Positions 1 to 8,171 of a stretch of DNA of 31,679 nucleotides are shown piece by piece. This stretch comes from Balneolaceae bacterium UBA1514 (lineage in GTDB: Bacteria; Bacteroidota; Rhodothermia; Balneolales; Balneolaceae), in NCBI GenBank assembly GCA_002323515.1, contig DCQQ01000042.1, positions 1 through 31,679 of the forward strand, written 5' to 3'. Position 1 is the first letter of the stretch. Each line of letters starts with the position of its first letter. The notes beneath the pieces were generated by a model that ran no database searches, was not told where the DNA came from, and saw nothing but the letters and a program-made list of their open reading frames with translations. The translations under genes and the position numbers were made by a program.

Positions 1-79
1 GAGGGGGGACTCGAACCCCCACATCGGTTAAGATACTAGATCCTAAATCTAGCGCGTCTACCAATTCCGCCACTCTCGC
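1..79 (-). tRNA. tRNA-Leu (anticodon UAG), 3' end cut by window
   Basis: Read on the minus strand, the RNA starts at position 79 with acceptor strand GCGAGAG. A D-arm follows, then an anticodon stem CTAGA/TCTAG closing the seven-base loop TTTAGGA, which gives anticodon UAG (leucine, CUN codons). A long class II variable arm of about 15 bases contains an ATC/GAT stem, and the T arm is GGGGG-TTCGAGT-CCCCC. Only CTC of the 3' acceptor strand is inside the window, so about four acceptor bases, the discriminator base and any CCA lie beyond position 1. The long variable arm and the anticodon make the assignment secure. Confidence 0.95.
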
Positions 80-348
80 AAATCAAGCAGTGGGTTTAAT
101 ATGATCATTAAAATTTTAACAGATTTTAAATTACGCTTTTATCCACATATAGTCCAATAGTGGATTGGGTAAAAATTTTACCAAAAATAATTACTTATAA
201 TTTTAAAAGGATTCAACATTTTAACCTCTAATTCATTTGGATCCTAAAACTTATTAAGCCTCTCTCAAGGTTTTATCCAATAATTTGGCCAAGTTCCAGA
301 TTGAATTACCTTCACGTATGTACGAACCATTCAAAACAAAATGACGCT

Positions 349-678
349 ATGTATTATAACTTACGTATGGTGTATATCACCACACCTGACAGAGTCACCG
401 CTAAAAATCTAGGCCATAAAATTCTACAAAAACGCTTAGCAGCTTGTGTAAATATTGTAAAGGGAATGGAGTCAATATACTGGTGGGAGGGGAAGATCAC
501 AGAAGATAAAGAGTGTATACTCCTGGTAAAAACCCCCTATTCTAACATGAAGCAACTCACCAAACTTGTAGAGAAACACCACCCTTACGATTGCCCGTGT
601 ATAATATCCTACACTATTACTGAAGATGAAGGTAGCGAAAGGTACAGAAACTGGCTATATAGTGAGTCACAGAGCTAA
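349..678 (+). CDS. cutA: CutA family divalent-cation tolerance protein
   Basis: This is a small trimeric ferredoxin-like-fold protein of the CutA1 family, historically linked to copper/divalent cation tolerance, though its biochemical role is unsettled. Family landmarks are visible: an opening strand VYITTPDR, the stretch KRLAACVNIV, then SIYWWEGK, then a KT-rich strand, HHPYDCPCII, and a C-terminal YRNWL. I chose the ATG at 349 (109 aa), which leaves a short leader before the first strand; the ATG at 367 is equally possible. A TTG at 301 would add 16 residues with no family support. No Shine-Dalgarno sequence is evident. The AT-rich stretch 80-348 between the tRNA and this gene holds nothing I recognise. 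The gene is convergent with the NrnA-HtrA frame. Confidence 0.88.
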   Translation: MYYNLRMVYITTPDRVTAKNLGHKILQKRLAACVNIVKGMESIYWWEGKITEDKECILLVKTPYSNMKQLTKLVEKHHPYDCPCIISYTITEDEGSERYRNWLYSESQS

Positions 679-700
679 CTTACCTATATATAAGTAAGTT
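677..700. terminator. Possible bidirectional stem-loop between convergent genes
   Basis: AACTTAC (677-683) pairs with GTAAGTT (694-700) across a ten-base AT loop. It begins inside the cutA stop codon and lies 24 bases from the stop codon of the convergent gene. The stem is short and AT-rich and has only a brief T run, so a terminator role is inferred mainly from its position between converging genes. Confidence 0.35.
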
Positions 701-724
701 TAAAGTAATTTGAACGCAAATAGC

Positions 725-2002
725 TTAGTTAAGCACTTTTCGTCGTAGCAGCATTTCGGTTTCATACTCCTTTCCTTCTCGGAACAAACGAATAGGCATC
801 AAATCGCCCTCATCATATTCACGCATCAAGGCAAAAGCGTGCATTTGACTAGCAACACGTTCTTTACCAATTCGCATAATTATATCGCCGGGTAAAACGC
901 CGGACTCATAGGCTGGCCCACTCCTATTTACGCTTAATACAAAGAGTCCGGGTACCGGAGGCAAGCCATATTGTCGAACCAGACCGCGCGTCATAGGGGT
1001 GAATTCCATACCCGTATCGAAAGCTAAGTGCACTTCGCCTGAATCCTTTAATTGTTCTATAATTTTTTGAACACGCTCGCTGGGAATTGCAAAACCCAAA
1101 CCAACAAATCCGTTGCTCGTACCCCCTGTAAAAATGAACGTATTCACCCCTATCACTTCTCCATTCGAATTAACCAATGGCCCACCGGAATTTCCACGGT
1201 TAATAGCTGCATCGGTTTGAATCATATCAATATATACTCTTGGCTCTTGTGGGTCCGGTCTGAAATCTCGTTTGGTCGCACTTATTACCCCAACGGTTAC
1301 CGTGGGTTGACCATCGGAAAAAAGTCCGAAAGGATTACCCATTGCAATAGCCCACTCACCCACCATTAAATCTTCGGTAGGAGCAAATTCAACAAAAGGG
1401 AACTCGGTTGTATCCGAACTTATCTTTAATAAGGCCAAATCTGCCAGCTCGTCAGAGCCTAAAATATCGGCCTTATAACTGGAACCATTGGGCAGGGTAA
1501 CCATGATAGTTTTTGCATTGGGATTTGCAACATGCTCATTGGTGACAATTAAGCCGTCCGCATTAATTATAAAACCCGATCCCATATTTTGTACTTCTCG
1601 TTGTACAGGCTGCTCAAAAAAGAAAGAAAAAAACGGATCTCTAGTTGGCGCAAAACCCGTTTGTAGTTCAGTTACCGTTATACTCACAATAGCTGGACTA
1701 GCCTTTTCTACTGCTGTCGTTATAGCATTGGCTCTAGAACGATCAATGGCTCCACCACGAATCCTGCGTCCTTCGGAATCTTCCATGTATTGCTGCTCTG
1801 GAGATAATGCTCTTAATCCTGAATTGTCCATTACCTCCACCTCATCACCCATCCGGAAAGTGTCTTCGCTTGAAAATTCAGGTTGGCTCTGAACCATACT
1901 ATCCTCGGAATTATAAAACCCACCAGACTCACTATTTTGCTCAGTTCCAGTACATGCTCCAGCCAAAAGGGCCCATACCATTACTATAATTAAGATAAGC
2001 AT
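725..2002 (-). other. Possible separate htrA-like lipoprotein gene starting at internal ATG 2002
   Basis: The ATG at 2002-2000 (M330 of the fused frame) directly precedes about 15 hydrophobic residues and the lipobox-like AGAC. This is exactly where an independent envelope protease of 425 residues would begin. If the fusion is an artefact this is the real protease gene. If the fusion is real, the segment would act as a membrane anchor with NrnA in the cytoplasm and the protease in the periplasm. No Shine-Dalgarno sequence precedes the ATG, which is not informative in this window. Confidence 0.5.
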
Positions 2003-2989
2003 AGAGTTCAGGCTGTTTTTCGCCTGCTTAATACTCTCCTCTCCTAATGCTAATACTGCTTCCTTAGCTTGTTGAATGGGCGCTTTAAACCAACCTGCTG
2101 CCGCTTTTGCATGCCCACCACCATTTATTTTTCTAGCCCATTTATTCACATCTAAAGAACTTCGGGATCGCAGGCTCACTTTAATCCGATCCGCATCTTC
2201 CCTAAATAATACACATCCCATTACTCCTTCTAGGCTTAATGGATATTTTACAAAACCCTCGGTATCGTTAGGCCCCGTTCCAGTGGCATCAAACATGGCT
2301 TGAGTGATAGTAATACTAGCAATTTGTCCGTCCAAATGAGTTTCAATAGTATCTAAAGCCTTTCCCAACAAGGCAATTTGCCCCTGACTTTTGTTGGCAT
2401 ATAGCGCGTCCATAATTTCGTTAGGGCGAAACCCACCGCGAGTTAGTAGATCAGATGCGGCAGCCAAGGTGGCTGGAGTAACACTCTCAAACTGAAAGGA
2501 CCCTGTATCTGTGACCAGCCCTGTGTATAATGCTTTACAAGTAGTTGGTGTTAATTGCTCAGGGTTATGGGCTTGATATAATCCATAAATCAATTCACAG
2601 GTAGAAGAAACCCCTGCCACTGAAATCATCTCATTAAAAATATCACTAGGGTCGGGATGATGGTCAATCATATAAAGAGGTATTTTAGCTTCTGCTAAGC
2701 TCTCAGCCAACTCTCCAAATCGAGAAAGCTGATTCCCATCAACAAATATAACCGCATCAAATTCGTTTAAATCATTCGGCGAGGGAGTTTCCGCTGGGAA
2801 TAAATCCACTAACCATTGTAGATTCTCTGGAGGAAGATCTTGATTAAAGGCCCGCACTTGCACCCCATTTTGTTCTAACCACAGACAGATACCGACTTGA
2901 GATCCTATGCAATCTCCATCTGGACGAATGTGTGAAAAAACTGCTATTTTGCTGTGTGAAAGAAGTTTTGCTATTAAATTGGTATACAT
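725..2989 (-). CDS. Fusion frame: NrnA-type DHH phosphoesterase + HtrA/Deg-type serine protease
   Basis: This 754-residue frame holds two complete proteins. Residues 1-329 form a DHH/DHHA1 phosphoesterase of the NrnA type (nanoRNA and pAp hydrolysis to mononucleotides/AMP, cytoplasmic). It has metal motif I HIRPDGD (D24, D26), D84, DHH at 109-111, D161, and DHHA1 motif GGGH at 290-293. M330 starts a hydrophobic segment ending in LLAGAC (C346), which looks like a lipoprotein signal. After an acidic stretch comes an S1C (HtrA/Deg) protease with triad H486, D517, S601 (GNSGGP) and one PDZ domain, about 664-750. Such proteases degrade or process envelope proteins. Each half has its family's usual length. 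The junction has no linker, and one base fewer in the A5 run at 2016-2020 would stop the first half just before M330. So this is either a true membrane-spanning fusion, or two adjacent genes joined by an indel or an assembly error. Confidence 0.85.
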   Translation of the reverse strand: MYTNLIAKLLSHSKIAVFSHIRPDGDCIGSQVGICLWLEQNGVQVRAFNQDLPPENLQWLVDLFPAETPSPNDLNEFDAVIFVDGNQLSRFGELAESLAEAKIPLYMIDHHPDPSDIFNEMISVAGVSSTCELIYGLYQAHNPEQLTPTTCKALYTGLVTDTGSFQFESVTPATLAAASDLLTRGGFRPNEIMDALYANKSQGQIALLGKALDTIETHLDGQIASITITQAMFDATGTGPNDTEGFVKYPLSLEGVMGCVLFREDADRIKVSLRSRSSLDVNKWARKINGGGHAKAAAGWFKAPIQQAKEAVLALGEESIKQAKNSLNSMLILIIVMVWALLAGACTGTEQNSESGGFYNSEDSMVQSQPEFSSEDTFRMGDEVEVMDNSGLRALSPEQQYMEDSEGRRIRGGAIDRSRANAITTAVEKASPAIVSITVTELQTGFAPTRDPFFSFFFEQPVQREVQNMGSGFIINADGLIVTNEHVANPNAKTIMVTLPNGSSYKADILGSDELADLALLKISSDTTEFPFVEFAPTEDLMVGEWAIAMGNPFGLFSDGQPTVTVGVISATKRDFRPDPQEPRVYIDMIQTDAAINRGNSGGPLVNSNGEVIGVNTFIFTGGTSNGFVGLGFAIPSERVQKIIEQLKDSGEVHLAFDTGMEFTPMTRGLVRQYGLPPVPGLFVLSVNRSGPAYESGVLPGDIIMRIGKERVASQMHAFALMREYDEGDLMPIRLFREGKEYETEMLLRRKVLN

Positions 2990-3105
2990 AAGCGAACATT
3001 AATCTATTAACGGTCGATATTAAGGTGTAACACCCGATAACGCTTCATGCTCAATATATTAGTATTCGCTGCAACTTCCCACGTTCTCACCTATCATTAC
3101 TATCT
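2990..3105. promoter_or_regulatory. Divergent promoter region between nrnA-htrA and thiN
   Basis: These 116 bases separate two divergent genes and must carry promoters for both. An 11-base palindrome, GGTGT-A-ACACC (3024-3034), sits near the centre and could be an operator, but this is speculative. There is no TPP-riboswitch consensus before the thiamine gene. Confidence 0.35.
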
Positions 3106-3726
3106 ATGCATGCATTGATTATTGCTGGAGGAATCCCTCCGAAGAAAAACTTATTGAAACAAGAAATAGCCCAAGCTCAACTAAAAATAGGCGCAGATAG
3201 CGGCGGGCATGTCTATCTAGGATATGGACAGAGACCCGATATTGTGGTCGGAGACCTTGATAGCTTTGTGTACACACGTCATAAAGGGATAAATCTATTG
3301 GAACTGCCCGATCAAAAAACCAATGACCTAGAGAAAAGTCTAGATTATGCACTGGAAAAAGGCGCAAAAACAGTGTGTATTCTTGGTGCTACTGGCAAAC
3401 GTTTTGATCATAGTCTTAAAAATCTTTCTGTACTACTTCGTTATCTAGACCGCTTTGAAGACATCCGATTTAAAGACAATTATGGAGAGCTTTTCCTAGT
3501 ACACTCGCCATATACACCCAAGCTGGCTGTGGGTACAGGGATTTCTTTTTTCCCCGTTCACTCACCCATAAAAAATTTCAGTTCCAAAGGGGTAAAATAC
3601 CCTCTAGAAAATTCAGAACTTACCATGGGTGTTCAGGATGGAACTTCAAACGAAATAACCTCCGAGGAGGCTGTTATCCATTTTGATGGTATTCTTGGGG
3701 TTTATATTATTAAACCTATACAATAA
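3106..3726 (+). CDS. thiN: Thiamine pyrophosphokinase
   Basis: The enzyme transfers pyrophosphate from ATP to thiamine, making thiamine diphosphate, in the cytoplasm. At 206 aa the length matches the bacterial family. Conserved landmarks are GADSGG (29-34), GDLDS (49-53, acidic metal ligands D50 and D52), KTND (71-74), GATGKRFDH (95-103) and a C-terminal SSKGVKYPLEN segment followed by TSNE, typical of the thiamine-binding domain. The ATG at 3106 starts directly at the first beta strand. The gene lies 14 bases upstream of the prolidase gene and is probably co-transcribed with it. It suggests salvage of free thiamine; no thiamine biosynthesis genes are in view. Confidence 0.92.
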   Translation: MHALIIAGGIPPKKNLLKQEIAQAQLKIGADSGGHVYLGYGQRPDIVVGDLDSFVYTRHKGINLLELPDQKTNDLEKSLDYALEKGAKTVCILGATGKRFDHSLKNLSVLLRYLDRFEDIRFKDNYGELFLVHSPYTPKLAVGTGISFFPVHSPIKNFSSKGVKYPLENSELTMGVQDGTSNEITSEEAVIHFDGILGVYIIKPIQ

Positions 3727-3740
3727 TTCACATCATTCAA

Positions 3741-5075
3741 ATGCATCACCATCATCGCAATAAACTGTATTCTCTTTTTTCACAAACCCAACAATCGATT
3801 ATCTTTTTGGAAGGCGCTAAGGTCATTTACCGCTACCAAACCGATTATGAATTCGCCTTTCGTCAAGAGTCTAATTTTTGGTATGTAAGCGGAGTTAATG
3901 AACCTGATTGTGCGGTAATATTGGACATTGATTCAAAGGAATTTCACTTATTTGTCCCCAAAAGAGATGCGCAGTATGCCGTTTGGCACGGCTACGTTAA
4001 AAGTTTGGATCAATACCGCTCCGAATATTCTCCCGATCATGTACATTACATTGACAAGCTACCCGAGGTAATTAAACAACTACAACCCTCGACCACTTTT
4101 TGCTTAGATCAGGACTCGGAGGAGCTGCTTCGTTCGCATGAACCCGAGATAACTACTAATTCTGAGGCTTTATTCGAAGCCTTAATCGATGCTAGGGTCA
4201 TCAAAACAGAAGAGGAACTCGAGTGCTTACGAAAGGCTAGTCAGGTGAATGACAAGGCCTATGAACGGGTAATAAGGGCATGGAAGCCTGGCATGTACGA
4301 ATATCAAGCAAAAGCTATGTTCACTAAGGTACAAATGTCACATGGCCTACAACAAGATGCGTATAATGGAATCTATGCCTCAGGACCGAATTCTGCTATT
4401 TTACACTATGTTTCGAATACCCGTCAAACCCAAAATGGAGAGCTTTTTCTAATAGATGCAGGCTTTGAATACAAGGGCTATGCGGCGGATTTCAGTCGTA
4501 CTTTCCCAGTAAATGGACGTTTTACAAGCAATCAAGCAGCGGTATATGATGCCGTTTTAACCGCCCAAAAACAGGTTATTGAAGCTATTAGACCCGGAGT
4601 ACGAATGGAGGATTTACACATGATGGCCGCACGAACCATGATAAAAGGACTGCTCGGGGTGGGTATTATCAAAGGTTCACTGGATGACCTAATGGAAGCC
4701 AACATTTTTGCTCTGTTTTTCCCGCATGGCTTGGGGCATTTTTTGGGCTTGGATACTCATGATGTTGGGGGATACCCGAAAGGGGTGGAACGAATTGATC
4801 GTCCGGGAATTTTTCACTTACGGGCGCGGCGGGAATTAGAGGCCGGCATGGTCATTACCATTGAGCCAGGGATCTATTTTGTACCTGCGGTATTAGAGCC
4901 TGCGCTTCAGGATCCTACTAAACGTATGTTTTTGAACGCCGAAAAGGTTCATCAATTTATGGGCTTTGGTGGTATACGTATCGAGGATGATATCGTAGTC
5001 ACTGAAAACAGCTATGAAAATCTAACTCATATTGCCAAAGAACGAAACGAAATTGAACGACTCATGAATAGCTAG
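3741..5075 (+). CDS. pepQ: Xaa-Pro dipeptidase (prolidase), M24B, eukaryotic PEPD-like
   Basis: This cytoplasmic metallopeptidase should cleave Xaa-Pro dipeptides. Residues 1-130 form the aminopeptidase P N-terminal domain and about 160-430 the pita-bread catalytic domain. All five metal ligands are present: D239, D250, H333, E375 and E415. From memory the human prolidase ligands are D276, D287, H370, E412 and E452, a constant offset of 37, so the catalytic domain aligns without gaps in spacing. Flanking text such as GLGHFLGLDTHDVGGYP and GFGGIRIEDD also resembles prolidase rather than typical bacterial PepP. The protein begins with Met and four His encoded in the genome. It follows thiN by 14 bases. 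The gene symbol is by function, not by orthology to E. coli pepQ. Confidence 0.9.
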   Translation: MHHHHRNKLYSLFSQTQQSIIFLEGAKVIYRYQTDYEFAFRQESNFWYVSGVNEPDCAVILDIDSKEFHLFVPKRDAQYAVWHGYVKSLDQYRSEYSPDHVHYIDKLPEVIKQLQPSTTFCLDQDSEELLRSHEPEITTNSEALFEALIDARVIKTEEELECLRKASQVNDKAYERVIRAWKPGMYEYQAKAMFTKVQMSHGLQQDAYNGIYASGPNSAILHYVSNTRQTQNGELFLIDAGFEYKGYAADFSRTFPVNGRFTSNQAAVYDAVLTAQKQVIEAIRPGVRMEDLHMMAARTMIKGLLGVGIIKGSLDDLMEANIFALFFPHGLGHFLGLDTHDVGGYPKGVERIDRPGIFHLRARRELEAGMVITIEPGIYFVPAVLEPALQDPTKRMFLNAEKVHQFMGFGGIRIEDDIVVTENSYENLTHIAKERNEIERLMNS

Positions 5076-5117
5076 CTTTGGCCTTCAAATCGTCCCGCTT
5101 TTTTGTACCTTTATCCT

Positions 5118-7103
5118 ATGTCTAATTCCTACCGAGCCCTTACTAGAAAATACCGCCCTCAAAGCTTTGAAGACATTGTTTCTCAAGAGCATGTTAGCAG
5201 TACGCTTCTGAATGCTGTACAACAAAATCGTCTCTCCCACGCCTACATGTTCTGTGGGCCCCGAGGAGTAGGTAAGACCACCATGGCTAGGGTTCTGGCG
5301 CGCGTAATTAATGGAATTGATGATCAGGTTGATGGAGAAGCCCTAAACCAGACATTGAATATCATCGAAATCGATGCCGCCTCAAATAATAAGGTAGAAG
5401 ACGTGCATCACCTTCGAGAAAGTGTAAGGATTCCACCACAAAATGGGCGATACAAAATATTTATCGTAGACGAGGTTCACATGCTCTCGAAAGCGGCATT
5501 TAATGCCCTTTTGAAAACGCTAGAAGAACCACCCGAGCATGCTATTTTCATATTTGCGACAACCGAGCCACATAAGGTTCTGCCTACTATATTGTCTAGA
5601 GTACAACGTTTCGATTTTAAACGAATTTCGGTGGATGAGATCGTGCATCGCCTCGAAAAAATTACTGCTGATGAAGAGATTTCTATTGATCATGAGTCAA
5701 TGCATGTGATTGCTAAAAAAGCTGACGGCGCGTTACGTGATGCCCTTGGTTTATTAGATCAAGCTATCGCATTTTGTGGGGATAACATCACCTACGAAGC
5801 TGTACTTAAGGCATTAAACGTGGTTGGTTCAGACCGTTTATTTGAATTTATGGACTGCGTGATTAACCAGGACACTTCTGGTGGACTTGATCTCATTCAT
5901 ACCTTACTTCAAGAAGGCTATGATATCCAGGAATTTTTAGTCGGCTTAGTAGAGCACTTGCGCAATCTTTATGTCGCAAAGCAAGGTGAGCAGATGATTT
6001 TGATTGAAGCTTCTGCAAATACAAAAACTAAGTACTTTCACGCCGCATCAACACTGGATCCCACTGATATTATGCGGTATCTATATCTGGTCAGTGAACA
6101 GCAAGTCAAGATAAAAGAGCTAAATCAACCTCGGATTGCTTTTGAACTCCTGTTCTTAAAAATGGCTCATATGGAACCCCTTGATGGGTTAAAAAAGCTT
6201 ATTGAGGGAGTCAAAAATTTACCTACTGGCCTCGGAAAGGTTGATGCTTCCCATGCTTCTAAGCGCACTGAAATAGAAAATCATTTGAGAGTTGAGGTAA
6301 AGGAGGAACATGAGCCTGAACAAGAGCTTGAAATAGAGTCAAAGCTCGAGCCGGAATTAGATTCTGAATCTGAACCTGAACTAGAGGTGAAGGAGGAACT
6401 TTTACAAGAATCGGTTGCTAAAAAAGAACCCGAGGTGATTAAAAAAAGCTCCTCAAAACTAGAAACCCTAAGAAAAAAGTCCAAACTCGATGATTTGGAT
6501 TTAGGCAGTCCTTCACTAGGTAGTCCTTCAGAATCTAAGACTGAAAATAGCCCACAAATATTTGACGAAAATAATGTGCCCGAGCAAGGGAAAAATCCTA
6601 TAAAAGAGCAGCAGCAGACTGGAACACAAGAGACAAATACACCATTATCCCACGAAAAAGTAAACAAAGATTCGAGTGAAGAAAGCGAACAAAGTGGAGA
6701 CGCTGAGACTACAACCGATAAAGGGGATAGTCATAAGCAACTCAGCTTTGATGCTATAGTGGCACAATGGTCTTCATTTTTAAAAGGTCTAGAAGGCCGG
6801 ATACCAAAAATTTTAGAGCTTCAAGTTGAACGAGTAAAGCCCATTGACCTTTTAGGTGATCAGCTAATATTAGAGTGTGATAACCCTCTTTCAAAGCAAA
6901 TGCTGGATCAAAAAGCTCGAGAGTTAAGTTTGCTTTTAAAGGAACACATTGGTGTTATGGTGCGATTACAAATAGATATAAGTACCAATAAAATTACCCA
7001 GGCTAAAGAGAAAAATCCTTATGAATTTTTTAAGGAATTAGTTCAAAAGGATCCTATTCTCAAAGATATTGTGGATAAGCTTGGTGCGGAACTAGAATAT
7101 TAA
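5118..7103 (+). CDS. dnaX: DNA polymerase III subunit tau (gamma/tau), clamp-loader ATPase
   Basis: This is the clamp-loader ATPase that helps place the beta clamp on DNA; the tau form also links helicase and polymerase. ATG 5118 gives MSNSYRALTRKYRP, the family's usual start; an upstream TTG at 5103 is not needed. Walker A is GPRGVGKT (47-54), Walker B DEVH (118-121), sensor TT at 148-149, and SRV at 160-162 replaces the usual SRC. The zinc-binding module normally found between Walker A and EIDAAS is absent: residues 66-81 contain no cysteine. After the collar (to about 362) come about 170 residues rich in Glu, Lys and Ser, then a C-terminal tau-like domain (about 540-640). A phased A-AAA-AAG heptamer lies in the linker. 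ybaB and recR follow, a common operon. Confidence 0.95.
   Translation: MSNSYRALTRKYRPQSFEDIVSQEHVSSTLLNAVQQNRLSHAYMFCGPRGVGKTTMARVLARVINGIDDQVDGEALNQTLNIIEIDAASNNKVEDVHHLRESVRIPPQNGRYKIFIVDEVHMLSKAAFNALLKTLEEPPEHAIFIFATTEPHKVLPTILSRVQRFDFKRISVDEIVHRLEKITADEEISIDHESMHVIAKKADGALRDALGLLDQAIAFCGDNITYEAVLKALNVVGSDRLFEFMDCVINQDTSGGLDLIHTLLQEGYDIQEFLVGLVEHLRNLYVAKQGEQMILIEASANTKTKYFHAASTLDPTDIMRYLYLVSEQQVKIKELNQPRIAFELLFLKMAHMEPLDGLKKLIEGVKNLPTGLGKVDASHASKRTEIENHLRVEVKEEHEPEQELEIESKLEPELDSESEPELEVKEELLQESVAKKEPEVIKKSSSKLETLRKKSKLDDLDLGSPSLGSPSESKTENSPQIFDENNVPEQGKNPIKEQQQTGTQETNTPLSHEKVNKDSSEESEQSGDAETTTDKGDSHKQLSFDAIVAQWSSFLKGLEGRIPKILELQVERVKPIDLLGDQLILECDNPLSKQMLDQKARELSLLLKEHIGVMVRLQIDISTNKITQAKEKNPYEFFKELVQKDPILKDIVDKLGAELEY
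6473..6499 (+). promoter_or_regulatory. Candidate -1 programmed frameshift site in dnaX
   Basis: The zero-frame codons AGA AAA AAG place the heptamer A-AAA-AAG at 6473-6479 in the phase needed for tandem slippage, the same heptamer used in E. coli dnaX. In the -1 frame the ribosome would add V, Q, T, R and stop at TGA 6491-6493, giving a product of about 458 residues that keeps the ATPase and collar domains. A hairpin TCCAAA (6480-6485)/TTTGGA (6494-6499) follows at once, closer than the usual 5-8 base spacer. I see no upstream Shine-Dalgarno-like stimulator. An A7 run at 6441-6447 offers a second route, transcriptional slippage; one added A leads to the same TGA. Confidence 0.45.
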
Positions 7104-7126
7104 CGACGCGTTTAAATGAATATATT

Positions 7127-7474
7127 ATGAATAATTTTAATATGGCCGACATGTTCGGTAAAATGCAGGAAATGCAAGAAAAAGTAAAAGAGAGCCAGGC
7201 CAAATTGGAACAAATTCACGTTGAGGCAGAAGTTGGCGGAGGTATGGTCACCGTTCGTGCCAATGGGCAACGTAAAGTTATGAAGCTAGAAATTGACGAG
7301 AGTTTATTAAACGAAGGAGATAAGGAGATGCTCGAGGATTTGGTCATTGCTGGAGTTAATCAAGCTCTAGCTAAAGCTGAGGAAGCAGCGCAGACCGAAA
7401 TGCAAAATGCTTACAAAGGGATGATTCCTGGCGGGAATATTCCTGGTTTTGATTTGTCAAAATTCGGCCTCTAA
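7127..7474 (+). CDS. ybaB: YbaB/EbfC family nucleoid-associated protein
   Basis: This is a small dimeric DNA-binding protein found beside dnaX and recR in many bacteria. At 115 aa it shows the family pattern: an N-terminal amphipathic helix rich in Met, Gln and Lys (MADMFGKMQEMQEKVKE), the strand region VGGGMVTVRANGQ, then KLEIDESLL, a second helix, and a glycine-rich C-terminal tail (GMIPGGNIPGF). ATG 7127 lies 23 bases after the dnaX stop, consistent with one operon. The family is thought to act in nucleoid organisation and possibly recombination with RecR; the second point is known association, not visible here. Confidence 0.93.
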   Translation: MNNFNMADMFGKMQEMQEKVKESQAKLEQIHVEAEVGGGMVTVRANGQRKVMKLEIDESLLNEGDKEMLEDLVIAGVNQALAKAEEAAQTEMQNAYKGMIPGGNIPGFDLSKFGL

Positions 7475-7524
7475 AACCCAGCGAAGCTACGAGTATCTAG
7501 AATTCCATCTTATTTTTATCATCT

Positions 7525-8124
7525 GTGCAACTAATATCAGAACACTTAGAAAAAGTCATTGAACAGCTCTCCAAACTTCCTGGAACAGGCAGAAAATCAG
7601 CTCAAAGAATAGCTATTCATTTACTAAAACAAAATGAACAGTATGCACAAAATCTTGCACAGGCTATTCTGGATCTAACTACAAAAGTATCTCGCTGTTC
7701 GATATGTGGCTCCATTAGTGATACCGATCCCTGCTCTATTTGTAGTTCGCCAAAGCGTGAGATCAGCACTCTTTGTGTAGTGGAAGAGTTTAATGATGTA
7801 TATTTAATTGAGCGAACCAATGAATTTCAAGGCCGCTACCATGTGCTCGGTGGTATTATTTCACCTATGGATAATGTGGGGCCGGACCAACTCCGAATTA
7901 AAGAGCTTCTGGAACGAGTCCGTGAGGAGTCCATACAAGAAGTTATTTTAGCCCTGAATCCCGATGCTGAAGGCGAAGCTACCTCCTATTATATCAACAA
8001 ACTTTTGCAGCCCTATGAGATTCGAGTCACCAGAATTGCCTACGGTATTCCAATGGGAACCGAATTAGAGTATATTGATGAGGTGACATTGGGTAGAGCG
8101 TTTAGTTCAAGAACGTCTTTATAA
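7525..8124 (+). CDS. recR: Recombination mediator protein RecR
   Basis: RecR works with RecF/RecO to load RecA at gaps. The 199-aa protein has the normal layout: helix-hairpin-helix LPGTGRKSAQR (18-28), a C4 zinc finger with C58, C61, C70 and C73, and a Toprim domain with E87 and an NPDAEGE motif (145-151; the usual form is NPTVEGE). A Walker-like GIPMGTELEYID segment lies near the end. The start is GTG 7525, since no in-frame ATG lies before the helix-hairpin-helix and the N-terminal MQLISEHLEK matches family starts. It lies 50 bases after ybaB. Confidence 0.95.
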   Translation: MQLISEHLEKVIEQLSKLPGTGRKSAQRIAIHLLKQNEQYAQNLAQAILDLTTKVSRCSICGSISDTDPCSICSSPKREISTLCVVEEFNDVYLIERTNEFQGRYHVLGGIISPMDNVGPDQLRIKELLERVREESIQEVILALNPDAEGEATSYYINKLLQPYEIRVTRIAYGIPMGTELEYIDEVTLGRAFSSRTSL

Positions 8125-8171
8125 TCTGTCACAGCATCCCATCGATTCCTGTAACCAAATCCATACAACTT

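Noticed and set aside
1052..1892. Open frames antisense to the HtrA-like gene (105 and 134 codons)
   Set aside because: They are shadows of a clearly coding opposite strand with catalytic motifs, and they show no family features.
2990..3105. TPP riboswitch before the thiamine pyrophosphokinase gene
   Set aside because: The region lacks the conserved thi-box elements and is too short on the gene's side for a full aptamer plus expression platform.
6290..6410. Glu/Leu/Pro-rich stretch in dnaX as a tandem repeat element
   Set aside because: It is low-complexity linker with irregular spacing, typical of DnaX between domains III and IV.
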